From Saposhnikovia divaricata (Eukaryota > Streptophyta > Magnoliopsida > Apiales > Apiaceae): DNA of 64,000 nt. The notes under the pieces are model-generated. The model was not told where the DNA came from. It saw only the letters and a program-made list of their open reading frames with translations, and did no database searches. The position numbers and the translations under genes were made by a program. Below are positions 44,462 to 56,223 of this stretch, piece by piece. The number at the start of each line of letters is the position of its first letter. The stretch's first letter is position 1. Where the stretch lies: assembly GCA_036435485.1 (NCBI GenBank), contig CM071598.1, positions 194,907,148-194,971,147 of the forward strand, written 5' to 3'.

Positions 44462-45717
44462 TGATAAGTGGATTTTATATCCACTGATTATGCGCTAAAT
44501 GGCCTAGATTGATGGTTTATCCTTAAGTATGTTGTGTCTTTTAATTCATTTTTGTTGTGTTTCAGCATTTGTTGTACAGAACTCTCAACTTTAGGTATCG
44601 TGGCGATAAAAGGCTAAAAACGGTGAAATTTGCACCAATTCGGAATTAAGAGTTGCCAAAAGAATTATCATAAAGAAATTCTGAGTGATATATTCTTAAA
44701 GCAGAAATCCCGGTTGGAATTGATATATTTTTCGTTGAGCAAAAGGAGTCCGATTTCTGACCCTCAAAAAGCCGCAACTTAGGACTTAAGGATTTATTTA
44801 TATTAATAAATATTTTATTTAATTAGAAAATTATATTTATAAATATCTAATAATATTAGATATTTATTTTTATAATTTCTGAATTAGATTAATTATTTAT
44901 TAATTAAAGATTATAAGTTGTGCGGGTTAAAAAGTATTTTGACGAAACATTTATTCCAACTTAGGTCCTGAATTGTGGTTGGTCGACAGAAGTTGAATTG
45001 TTAAACCAATTAACTAAACCAAATTCACAAGTGAAGTGCTGTCGGCAAGTTTAAAAAAGAAAAAAAAAACAACAAAAAAAAAAAGCAAAGCAAGTGGGCG
45101 GGCATGTTTAGCAGACAAACAACAAAAAAAAAAAGCAAACTGCAGAACGTTTTTTTTTTAGCCGACATATTACTGTTCATGTCGGTAGTTTGTCGGCCGG
45201 GGCGCGCTTTTCAGCGCGTGGCGCGCATGCGCCTGGCGTACAACAAGAATTCCCGCGAGTGGCGTGCACTGCTGTCTCCTGCGACTGGTTCTGTTCTGGC
45301 GTGCTGTTTAAATCAATACAACAGAAATGATTTAAGCAGATTGGGGCGGTGTTATTAAATTGATGGACGGTGTTGTTATGCTGGCTGGCTGCATAATTAA
45401 GCTTTTAAATTCTAATTTGGTGTGCTAGTATATCCTATAAATAGGATGAATTTGAGCACTGAAAAAGAGAGTAGGCAGAAAATAATACACACCCTTAGCT
45501 GCATTCTCTCTTGTTTTCTCTCAATTTCCAGCAACATTTTCTTTGTAATTACAGTTTATTTTATGCACTTTAATTTTCTGCAATTTTTAGTATAATTTCT
45601 ATTTTGGTGGAAGATTGTAAGGGGATTATTTGGAGTGCTCTTTATTTCATTGGAAGCTATTTTGGTTCTACGTTCTAAACTCTTGCAATTTCATATTTAA
45701 TCGCAATTTTTAATTTA

Positions 45718-45770
<53 letters not shown>

Positions 45771-46573
45771 GTTTATTATCATTATTACCATGTTTTCATT
45801 TAATCCCATGATGACGATCCGTTTAATTATGAACTAATCGCCATCATGGGATTCTAATGGATTTATTTACGTAATTTAGTAATTCGATGCCTTAATAATT
45901 TGTATTCTGATAAAAATTCAGATTGCCTAATGTGGTTGCGCTTAATTTATTAAATGCGTAGCTAACGTCTAAATTATTAATTCCTAATGAATGCGAAAGT
46001 GGATTTAGGAATTTAGAATTTGCCATGTTAGCATAGGTTCGTAATTGTCATGTACATTTGCGATAAGTGGTAGGATTTTGGATCACATCACCCTATGTAG
46101 TCATAATAAGGGAATTTATTCGTAATCCAATTATGTTTTCAAATCTTGCAGACATATAGGGTCTAAGCATAAAAGGTGTCCACACGACTTCTATCTTTTT
46201 AAGTGGATGTTCGTGTGGTTTGATATAAGTTAGAGCTGAAAGGCGCTTATGTTAGTTTCGTGTTCCCGGCTAGCTTTCGTAATTATCACAATTACTTTGA
46301 AATTAAGGCATCAATTCTAAATGAAATAAATAATAAAATTAGAATCCCATGTTTTTCTCATATTTAAGAACTCTTAATTGTTAATTTATTCTCACTTAGT
46401 TAATTAAAATAGTTTAATCAAGACCCAATTTGGTAAGTGTTCAAGCATTAAGAAGTAACCATACACCGTTGCATAAGTACTAAAATTGGCATTACACCTA
46501 GTCTCTGCGGAACGAATCTTACTTATCACTTGCTATTTGTGATCGTGTATACTTGCGTGTTTACGAGTTATCA
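44462..46573 (+). repeat. 5' LTR of the Athila element
   Basis: 2112 bp, TGATAAGTGG ... GAGTTATCA. It includes A-rich runs near 45060 and 45120, a GC-rich stretch near 45190-45260, a TATA-like CCTATAAATAGG at about 45434-45445, and an (ATT)n tract of about 50 bases at 45719-45769. Confidence 0.95.
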
Positions 46574-46575
46574 AG

Positions 46576-46596
46576 TTTTTGGCACCGCTGCTGGGG
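46576..46596 (+). promoter_or_regulatory. PBS region of the Athila element
   Basis: TTTTTGGCACCGCTGCTGGG starts two bases after the LTR. Intact Athila copies have TTTTTGGCGCCGTTGCCGGG, so this one carries C/T and G/A changes. Confidence 0.75.
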
Positions 46597-46724
46597 ACTT
46601 CGGTGTTAATTGTAGTTTATGTGCTTGTCATCAGTGGTCGTTATAGATTACTGACTTGAATTTATTTTTGTTTACTTATTACCTCGTGTCTTTCTGCTCT
46701 TTGTACTCAGGTACTTGAACGTGC

Positions 46725-48140
46725 ATGCTATCACGATCTAAAGCTAGAGCTCAAGCGGAGTTAGAAAGACTAAGCAAGGTAATCCTACTACCGGAAGAAG
46801 CTACTCTTTTCGGAATGGACGAGGCTAATGCTAATGCTAATCCACCGGTACAACCAAAGGCACTCATGGAATATTCTAGGCCAAAGATCAATGATATTCA
46901 GTCCAGCATCATCAGGCCAGCTATCGCAGCGAATACTTTCGAGATTAAGCCTGGGACTATCCAAATGGTGAAGAACACGGTGCAGTTTGGGGGTGGTGCA
47001 ACAGAGGATCCTAATATGCATATTAGGAATTTCATCGAAATCTGTGACACCTTTAAGTTCAATGGTGTTTCCGATGATGCTGTGAAGCTGAGACTCTTCC
47101 CTTTCTCTTTAAGGGACAAAGCTAAAGGCTGGTTACATTCCTTACCGGCTGGATCTATCACTACTTGGGAAGAGCTTGCACAAAAATTTCTCTCAAAATT
47201 CTTTCCTATGGCGAAAACAACTGCCATGAGGAATGCTATTGCTCAGTTTGCTCAGGCATAGGGTGAGTCATTGTGTGAATCTTGGGAGCGTTATAAGGAG
47301 ATGCTCAGAAAATGCCCCCATCACGGAATGCCAGAATGGATGGTCATAAATAGCTTCTATAATGGACTGGGAGGTCAGTCTAGGACTATGGTAGATGCAG
47401 CTTCTGGAGGTGCTCTTTGGGCTAAGAGTTATGAAGAAGCCTATGATCTTATCGAGATGATGGCATCGAACGAGTACCAGTACCCTTCACAGAGACTTCA
47501 ACAACACAAGGTAGCAGGGGTTCTTGAGGTGGATGCAACTACAGCTCTATCAGCTCAGTTAGAGGCTCTTAATATGAAGGTAGATTCTCTAGCGAATCTT
47601 GGGGTGCAACAGGTTGCTAGCGTCTGTGAGTTATGTGCAGGTGGTCATGACACTCGTCAATGCGCCATCTCTAATGAATCAGCTCAGTTCGTGAGTAACT
47701 TCCAAAAGCCACAACAGCCAGTGCCTAACACATATCATCCCAACAACAGGAATCACCCTAATTTCAGCTGGGGTAATAGTCATAACAACATGCAGCAATC
47801 ATCTTATCCTCTTCCTAATCAGCAGTTTGGGGGTAGACAGTTCAACCCTTCGGGAATGCAGCAGCAGTATGCTCCGAGGCAGCAATATCATCCTCCTGGA
47901 TTTCAACAGCAGTCGAACGAAAAAGCTGAATTAGAAGAATTGAGGTCAATAGTCAAGAGTCAAGCGGTATCACTCTAGAGTCAGGCATCATCCCTCAAGA
48001 CATTGGAAATTCAGATTGGACAACTCGCAACTGCCTTACTCCATAGGCCTCAAGGGACTCTTCCGAGCAACACAGAACCTAATCCAGGAAAGAAGGAAGG
48101 CAAGGAACAGGTACAAGCTATTACTCTGCGGTCAGGAAAA
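46725..48140 (+). pseudogene. Athila gag
   Basis: ATG at 46725. The gag core is clear (DPNMHIRNFIEICDTFKFNG, LRLFPFSLRDKAKGWLHSLP, WEELAQKFLSKFFPMAKT), followed by YKEMLRKCPHHGMPEWMVIN, a single Cys/His cluster (CELCAGGHDTRQC) and a Gln/Asn/Pro-rich segment. The TAG stops at 47259-47261 and 47976-47978 stand where glutamine codons are likely. The frame is continuous with pol. Gag forms the particle; this copy cannot make full-length protein. Confidence 0.88.
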
Positions 48141-50846
48141 GTCACTGGGGGCACAGAAAGTGAACAAATCTCGAAACAGGCTGAACAAGAGGAAGTTGCA
48201 GAAAAGGAAGAGCAGCCAATCAATCAACCAGCAAGGCAGTCAGCTCCTTTAGTGACTGATCCTCCAGTGTATCCACTTTCACCGTTTCCTCAAAGGTTGC
48301 AGAAACAGAAACTGGATCAGCAATTTGGCAAATTTCTGGAGGTCTTTAAAAAGTTGCATATCAACATCCCATTTGCTGAAGCTTTGGAACAAATGCCTAG
48401 TTACGCTAAATTTATGAAGGGAATTCTCTCGAAGAAGTTAAAGCTTGCTGATTTTGAGACGGTTGCATTGACGGAGGAATGTAGTGCAATCTTGCAACAA
48501 AAACTACCTCCAAAGCTTAAGGATCCAGGTGGCTTCACCATTCCTTGCACTATTGGTAACGTGTCATTTGGAAAATGCTTGTGTGATCTTGGAGCAAGCA
48601 TCAATTTGATGCCTCTCTCAGTCTTCATGACACTTGGACTTCCCGACCCAAAACCAACCAATATCTCATTGCAGCTAGCTGACAGGTCGATTACATATCC
48701 TCGTGGAATAGTGGAAGATGTCTTAGTTAAGGTGGATAAATTGATTTTTCCAGCTGACTTTGTCATCTTGGATTTTGAGGAAGACAAGAACATCCCTATC
48801 ATTTTGGGAAGGCCATTCTTGGCCACAGGCAAAACATTGATCGATGTTCAAAAAGGGGAGCTGACTATGAGAGTGCATGATCAAAACGTCACATTCAATG
48901 TTTTTAAAGCAATGCAACTTCCAACTGAAGAAGAAGAATGTTTCAGACTTGATATGGTGAAGTCACTGCAACATAAGGAAATGAATCAGTTGTTGAATTC
49001 AGATGCCTTGGTAAGCACTTTACAAGGGGAATCTGATTCCGAAGACGAAGAAATTGCAGAATGTGTGCGGCTGTTGAATGCTAACCCTTTCCAAAGGAAG
49101 TTTAATGCTCTGCGGGAATCTCTCGGCCTATCTGAGCTTCAAAAATCCCAGTTTCATCTAAAGCCATCTATTGAAGAAGCTCCTGAACTTGAACTTAAGC
49201 CACTGCCGGATCATTTGAGGTATGCATTTCTAGGTGCGGCATCTACCTTACCTGTTATTATTGATTCTAACCTGTCAGGTAGTGAGGAAGAAAAACTCTT
49301 GCGGATTCTGAGAGAGTTCAAGTCAGACATAGGATGGACCATAGCAGACATCAAGGGCATCAGCCCCTCTTACTGCATGCACAAAATTCCAATGGAGGAA
49401 GGGAGCAAACCTTCTGTGGAACATCAAAGGAGGCTTAATCCTATCATGAAAGAGGTTGTCAAGAAGGAGATTCTTAAATGGCTAGATGCAGGCATCATCT
49501 ATCCCATCTCTGATAGTTCTTGGGTGAGCCCCGTTCAGTGTGTACCAAAGAAAGGGGGAATGACAGTGGTAGCCAATGAGAAGAACGAGCTTATTCCAAC
49601 TCGGACAGTCACAGGTTGGAGAGTTTGTATGGACTACAGGAAGCTGAACAAGGCTACTAGGAAGGATCACTTCCCTCTACCGTTCATTGATCAGATGCTG
49701 GACAGACTTGTTGGTCACGAGTACTATTGTTTACTAGATGGGTATTCTGGCTATAATCAGATTGCCATAGCTCCGGAAGATCAGGAAAAGACCACTTTCA
49801 CTTGCCCGTTTGGCACTTTTGCTTTCCGACGGGTTTCTTTTGGTCTTTGTGGTGCTCCAGCCACGTTCCAAAGATGCATGATGGCTATCTTTTCAGATAT
49901 GATTGGAGTTAATGTGGAAGTCTTCATGGATGATTTCTCAGTGTTTGGGTCCTCTTACGACGAATGTTTGCATAATCTGAGCTTGGTGTTGAAATGATGT
50001 GTCGAGACAAATCTAATGCTCAACTAGGAGAAATGCCATTTCATGGTACAGGAAGGCATCATTCTAGGTCACAAGGTGTCTAAAAAGGGCTTAGAAGTTA
50101 ACAAGGCCAAATTGGAGACAATCGAGAAACTTCCTCCTCCTAACTCAGTTAAAGGAGTTCGTAGCTTCCTGGGACACGCCGGGTTCTATAGGCATTTTAT
50201 AAAGGACTTCTCTAAAATTACAAAGCCACTCTGCAGTCTATTAGAGAAAGATACTCCTTTTAAATTCACTGATGAATGCTTGATAGCATTTGAGCATTTG
50301 AAAAAGAAGCTGATAACTACTCTAGTCATTACAGCTCCTAACTGGGATGAGCCATTCGAGATGATGTGTGATGCAAGTGATTTCACCGTGGGCGTGGTTC
50401 TCGGGCAATGGAAGATGAAGGTGTTTCATGTGGTTTACTATGCTAGTAAGACCCTGAATGATGCACAGCTGAATTATACGACCACTGAAAAGGAACTTTT
50501 GGCAGTTGTCTACGGGTTCGAAAAATTTAGATCCTACTTGCTTGGTGCAAAAGTCACGGTCTACACAGACCACGCAGCCATCAAATATTTACTCTCCAAA
50601 AAGGATGCTAAACCCCGATTGATTCGATGGGTACTCTTGCTTCAGGAGTTCGAGCTAGAAATTAAGGACAGAAAGGGAACTGAAAATCAAGTGGCTGACC
50701 ATCTCTCAAGATTGGAGCGGGGAGAGGAAACTAAGAAAGATGAGACTCTCATCAATGAACACTTTCCGGATGAACAGTTGTTTCTTGTGCAAGGTGAAGT
50801 ACCTTGGTTTGCGGACTTTGTGAACTATCTGGTGGGCAATGTCATT
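48141..50846 (+). pseudogene. Athila protease, reverse transcriptase and RNase H
   Basis: Protease: GKCLCDLGASINLMPLSVF (triad D-L-G, usual for Athila) and NIPIILGRPFLATG. RT: WVSPVQCVPKKGGMTVV, GWRVCMDYRKLNKATRKDHF, LLDGYSGYNQIAIAPEDQEK and the catalytic VFMDDFSVFG. Stops at 49995-49997 (TGA) and 50025-50027 (TAG) lie just after the active site. RNase H: MMCDASDFTVGVVLGQ, VYYASKTLNDAQLNYTTTEK, VYTDHAAIKYLLSKKDAKPR and ENQVADHLSRLE. The frame stays open up to the hAT MITE at 50847. Confidence 0.9.
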
Positions 50847-51382
50847 TAGGGGTGATCATTCGGTCGGTGAATAACAAAAACCGAATAACCGAAATCCGAT
50901 TTTTACCAAACCGAACCGAACCGATTTATCCGTAGAAACCGAACCGAAAAACCGAAAAACCGAACCGAAATATTTTGTCAAAACCGAACCGAACCGATTT
51001 AAAAAAAATTATATATAATATTATTTTTTTTAATTTTAAAATTAATTTTAATAGCAACTATATTAAAATATGTAACAATTAAAACAAAATAAAACACAAA
51101 CTATCAATTTAAATATTTAAACTTAATTTTGAAATAATTAAATCATGCATATATATAAAATATTTATATATACATATATAATATAAATAAAATATATATA
51201 TAATTCGGTTATTTCGGTTTGAACCGAAGTTTTAAAAAAAAACCGAACCGAACCGAAATAAATTTCGGTTTAAACCGAAAAACCGAATAACCGAAATTTT
51301 CAGAAAAATACAATCCAAACCGAACCGAAATTCAACATTTCGGTTCGGTTTTTCGGTTTCGGTTCGGTTTTGCTCAGCCCTA
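50847..51382. mobile_element. hAT-like MITE (536 bp) inserted in Athila pol
   Basis: The ends TAGGGGTGATCA and TGCTCAGCCCTA are imperfect inverted repeats. The 8-bp target duplication ATGTCATT (50839-50846 and 51383-51390) is perfect, as for hAT transposons. The subterminal regions are filled with ACCGAACCGAA and its complement, and the middle is AT-rich. Insertion plus duplication adds 544 bases and splits the pol frame between RNase H and integrase. Confidence 0.93.
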
Positions 51383-52632
51383 ATGTCATTCCATCTGAGC
51401 TCTCTTATGCTCAAAAGAAGAAATTTCTGCATGATGTCAAATGGTACCGTTGGGACGAGCCTTACTTATTCAAACAAGGACCGGATAAGCTTCTCAGGCG
51501 TTGTATTCCATATAGTGAGACGGAAGGGGTTTTACGAGATTGTCATGACACTATCTATGGTGGACATTATGGTGGAGATAAGATAGCTGCTCGAGTGCTT
51601 CAAGCTGGATTTTTCTAGCCAACTCTATTCAAGGATGCTCATCAGTTCGTGATGAGATGCGATCGATGCCAAAGAGTTGGTAATATGTCGAGGAGGAACG
51701 AGATGCCTCTAAATAATATGCTTGAAGTGGAGATCTTTGATGTTTGGGGAATCGACTTTATGGGACCTTTTGTTCCCTCATGGAACAACCAGTACATTCT
51801 TTTGGCAGTGGATTATGTATCCAAATGGGTTGAGGTGAAGGCTCTACCGACGAATGATGCTAAGGTAGTGCTTAACTTCCTACACAAACAGATCTTCACT
51901 CGTTTTGGAACCCCTCGTGCTATTATCAGTGATGAAGGAACCCATTTTTGCAATCGCCAGTTCACGGCTTTATTAGCCAAGTATCGAGTAGCTAACCGCG
52001 TTGCAACAGCCTATCATCCTCAGACAAATGGTCAAGCCGAGGTTTCGAATCGAGAAATCAAAATAATCTTGGAAAAAGTAGTGAATCCTTCGAGGAAGGA
52101 TTGGTCCTTGAAATTAGATGAAGCCGTATGGGCCTACAGGACAGCGTATAAAACTCCATTGGGAATGTCACCCTTCCAGTTGGTCTATGGGAAAGCGTGT
52201 CATCTTCCGGCTGAGCTAGAACATAAGGCATACTGGGCCTTGCAGAAACTGAACTTTGACATGAAGTTAGCTGGTGAGAAGCGGTTGTTGCAGTTAAATG
52301 AATTGGAAGAATTCCGTTCTCAAGCCTATGAGAACTCGAAGATGTACAAGGAGAAAGTGAAGAAGTGGCACGATAGAAAATTAGTGCCCAAAACCTTTGA
52401 ACCAGGCCAACTAGTACTTCTTTTCAATTCCCGGCTCAAACTCTTTCCGGGAAAGCTTAAATCTAGGTGGTCCGGTCCTTTCAAGGTAAAGACGGTGTTT
52501 CCACATGGTGCAGTGGAAATTTTTAGTGAATCTCCAGATAAGTCGTTCAAGGTGAACGGTCAAAGATTAAAGCATTACTACGGTGTCACGATGAATAGGG
52601 AGGCATTCACCATCAGTCTTGCTTCCACATGA
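51383..52632 (+). pseudogene. Athila integrase
   Basis: The zinc-binding part HDTIYGGHYGG ... CDRCQRVGN is followed by the core with WGIDFMGPFVP, ISDEGTHFCNRQF and QTNGQAEVSNREI (D, D, E). The C-terminal part contains FEPGQLVLLFNSRLKLFPGK, LKSRWSGPFKV and LKHYYG, typical of Athila. A TAG at 51616-51618 stands where tryptophan is expected. The MITE lies upstream. Integrase would insert the cDNA in the nucleus; this copy is dead. Confidence 0.9.
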
Positions 52633-54066
52633 GCCTCGGCCGTAATGTCAAGCTAATGACAGTAAAGAAGCGCTTCATAGGAGGCAACCCATAGGTTTGG
52701 TGTTTTTATGTGTGGTTTGATTTTGTGTGATTTTGTTCAGTATTATGTCAAGTTTGCAGGACATTGGCGAGTTGCAGGAACTCGTTTCTTTCAAGATAGG
52801 CTAGCCTCAGTTTGGAGCTCATGCAGCATTTCCACCACATGATTCACCGCCCAAGGAGGGCGACGATGCCGATAGTTAGGGGAGTTCTCTTTTATCCTTT
52901 ATCTATACCTTCAATGAGGACATTAACTATTTTAAGTTTGGGGGTGATTTAGGATATTTCATTAATCGAGTCATAGCATTGCATATAGTTTGATGTAGTT
53001 CATAATACATCATGCTAGTTTAATTTCATAAAAAAAAAATCATGAGTAGTTGCATATCATATTTTCCTTGATCCCGTAGCGCTTGGTGGTTCCGTTTAGT
53101 AGTCAATGATGAATTTGAGTGTGATAATGATGGATAGAAGGCTGATTTAAATACTCATGAATTGACGTGCATGTTGCAGAAACACAATCTTACACAACTC
53201 ATCATTTGCTTTTGGGGCTAGGTTAAGATCATGCTTGTTTGGTTGTTGAAATTTAATCACCTGATTATATTTGGAATTTTCTTTATTCCCTTGATAGCGT
53301 AGAATCACTAAATATAAGTTTGGGGGAAACCAGGGTTCATGCTAGTTTGTGTGTATTTGTTAATAATGGATAGGTGTCAATTGGCTAGTAGCCAGCTCAT
53401 ATTTATATGAGTAGTCTAGGGTTGGAATCAAGAATTCTCATTCCAGATTGCATATATAAAAAAAATGAAAAAAAATAAGAAAAAAAAAATAGAGTGTTAT
53501 GATAGTGTGAGTATGCAGAATTGGCCAGGATGAGCTCTTTAATACTCGAGCAATTAAGTTCTAGGGGACTCAAGCCTAGTGACCTAAGACTTTTCCGGTC
53601 TGGGATCCACTAACCTAACGCTCGCTACATGGGTATTATTGTATAAGCCTTTTGGGGTCTCATCCATTGCACGGTCAAATAAGCATGTGTGTTGTGTATA
53701 GTATTATGCATCATAATTGTTAATAAAGCATGAATTCCTGTCTAACTCAAATGATGATGGAGGTATTTCTAAGTTATGAAGTGTCTAGCGTTCATTCTAT
53801 TTATAAACTTGTGTTTGTCTTGGCGAAGAATAGGTATGGTTTTGATCTAGTGCTAAGAGTAATTCTGATGAGTATTGCACGCACGCACGTTTCTGTACTT
53901 GTAAATGTTAATATGCGGGTATTTAGTTGATCTCTATTTGGAATTATCACATTTTCTGAGGCACTCTGCTAAATTGGTTACTGCTTCGCATATGAGATCC
54001 TTGCATCGGTTGCATTCATGCATTTAGAGGTAGTCGAGTCTGTTTTCGCTTGAGGACAAGCATCAG
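52633..54066 (+). other. Athila 3' untranslated region, no env-like ORF
   Basis: 1.4 kb without a credible ORF; the 66-codon frame at 53730 has no recognisable motif. Two PPT-like copies (AAGTTTGGGGG) occur at 52933-52944 and 53316-53326, in addition to the true one. A-rich runs lie near 53458-53490. In long Athila copies this region holds the third ORF, so it was probably lost. Confidence 0.65.
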
Positions 54067-54082
54067 TTTAAGTTTGGGGGTG
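54067..54082 (+). promoter_or_regulatory. Polypurine tract of the Athila element
   Basis: TTTAAGTTTGGGGGTG directly before the 3' LTR TG. Confidence 0.9.
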
Positions 54083-55332
54083 TGATAAGTTGATTTTATA
54101 TCCACTTATTATGCGCTAAATGGCCTAGATTGATGGTTTATCCTTAAGTATGTTGTGTCTTTTAATTCATTTTTGTTGTGTTTCAGCATTTGTTGTGCAG
54201 AACTCGCAACTTTATGTATCGTGGCGATAAAAGGCTAAAAACGGTGAAATTTGCACCAATTCGGAATTAAGAGTTGCCAAAAGAATTATCATAAAGAAAT
54301 TCTGAGTGATATATTCTTAAAGCAGAAATCCCGGTTGGAATTGATATATATTTCGTTGAGCAAAAGGAGTCCGATTTCTGACCCTCAAAAAGCCGCAACT
54401 TAGGACTTAAGGATTTATTTATATTAATAAATATTTTATTTAATTAGAAAATTATATTTATAAATATATAATAATATTAGATATTTATTTTTATAATTTC
54501 TGAATTAAATTAATTATTTATTAATTAAAGATTATAAGTTGTGCGGGTTAAAAAGTATTTTGACGAAACATTTATTCCAACTTAGGTCCTGGATTGTGGT
54601 TGGTCGACAGAAGTTGAACTGTTAAACCAATTAACTAAACCAAATTCACAAGTGATGTGTTGTCGGCAAGTTTAAAAAAGAAAAAAAAACAAAAACAAAA
54701 AAAAAAAAAAGCAAAGCAAGTGGGCGGGCATGTTTAGCAGACAAACAACAAAAAAAAAAAAAGCAAACTGCAGAACGTTTTTTTTTAGCCGACATATTAC
54801 TGTTCATGTCGGTAGTTTGTCGGCTGGGACGCGCTTTTCAGCGCGTGGCGCGCACGCGCCTGGCGTACAACAGGAATTCCCGCGAGTGGCGTGCACTGCT
54901 GTCTCCTGCGACTGGTTCTGTTCTGGCGTGCTGTTTAAATCAATACAACAGAAATGATTTAAGCAGATTGGGGCGGTGTTATTAAATTGATGGACGGTGT
55001 TGTTGTGCTGGCTGGCTGCATAATTAAGCTTTTAAATTCTAATTTAGTGTGCTAGTATATCCTATAAATAGGATGAATTTGAGCACTGAAAAAGAGAGTA
55101 GGCAGAAAATAATACACACCCTCAGCTGCATTCTCTCTTGTTTTCTCTCAATTTCCAGCAACATTTTCTTTGTAATTACAGTTTATTTTATGCACTTTAA
55201 TTTTCTGCAATTTTTAGTATAATTTCTATTTTGGTGGAAGATTGTAAGGGGATTATTTGGAGTGCTCTTTATTTCATTGGAAGCTATTTTGGTTCTACGT
55301 TCTAAACTCTTGCAATTTCATATTTAATCGCA

Positions 55333-55424
<92 letters not shown>

Positions 55425-56218
55425 CATTATTACCATGTTTTCATTTAATCCCATGATGACGATCCGTTTAATTATGAACTAATCGCCATCATGGGATTCT
55501 AATGGATTTATTTACGTAATTTAGTAATTCGATGCCTTAATAATTTGTATTCTGATAAAAATTCAGATTGCCTAATGTGGTTGCGCTTAATTTATTAGAT
55601 GCGTAGCTAACGTCTAAATTATTAATTCCTAATGAATGCGAAAGTGGATTTAGGAATTTAGAATTTGCTATGTTAGCATAGGTTCGTAATTGTCATGTAC
55701 ATTTACGATAAGTGGTAGGATTTTGGATCACATCACCCTATGTAGTCATAATAAGGGAATTTATTCGTAATCCAATTATGTTTTCAAATCTTGTAGACAT
55801 ATAGGGTCTAAGCATAAAAGGTGTCCACACGACTTCTATCTTTTTAAGTGGATGTTCGTGTGGTTTGATATAAGTTAGAGCTGAAAGGCGCTTATGTTAG
55901 TTTCGTGTTCCCTGCTAGCTTTCGTAATTATCACAATTACTTTGAAATTAAGGCATCAATTATAAATGAAATAAATAATGAAATTAGAATCTCATGTTTT
56001 TCTCATATTTAAGAACTCTTAATTGTTAATTTATTCTCACTTAGTTAATTAAAATAGTTTAATCAAGACCCAATTTGATAAGTGTTCAAGCATTAAGAAG
56101 TAACCATACACCGTTGCATAAGTACTAAAATTGGCATTACACCTAGTCTCTGCAGAACGAATCTTACTTATCACTTGCTATTTGTGATCGTGTATACTTG
56201 CGTGTTTACGAGTTATCA
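54083..56218 (+). repeat. 3' LTR of the Athila element
   Basis: Partner of 44462-46573. The (ATT)n tract here (55333-55422) is about 90 bases against about 50 in the 5' LTR, and the A-runs differ in length. The 63-codon poly-Tyr frame over the tract is an artefact of the microsatellite. Confidence 0.95.
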
Positions 56219-56223
56219 CTAGC

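Larger units (their letters stand above)
44462..56218 (+). mobile_element. Athila-type Ty3/gypsy retrotransposon, complete ends, in the LINE
   Basis: LTRs at 44462-46573 and 54083-56218, with target duplication CTAGC at 44457-44461 and 56219-56223. After the 5' LTR the sequence TTTTTGGCACCGCTGCTGGG is the Athila-style PBS region. Gag-pol wording (CDLGASINLMP, VFMDDFSVFG) is Athila. No envelope-like ORF remains between integrase and the 3' LTR. About 30 substitutions separate the LTRs by eye, mostly transitions. A hAT-like MITE sits in pol. Confidence 0.92.

Noticed and set aside
45104..45358. 84-codon ORF in the Athila 5' LTR (and a relative at 54730)
   Set aside because: The two LTR copies differ in A-run length, which shifts the frame, so it is not conserved.
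55257..55448. 63-codon ORF with a long tyrosine run
   Set aside because: It is the translation of the (ATT)n microsatellite in the Athila LTR.
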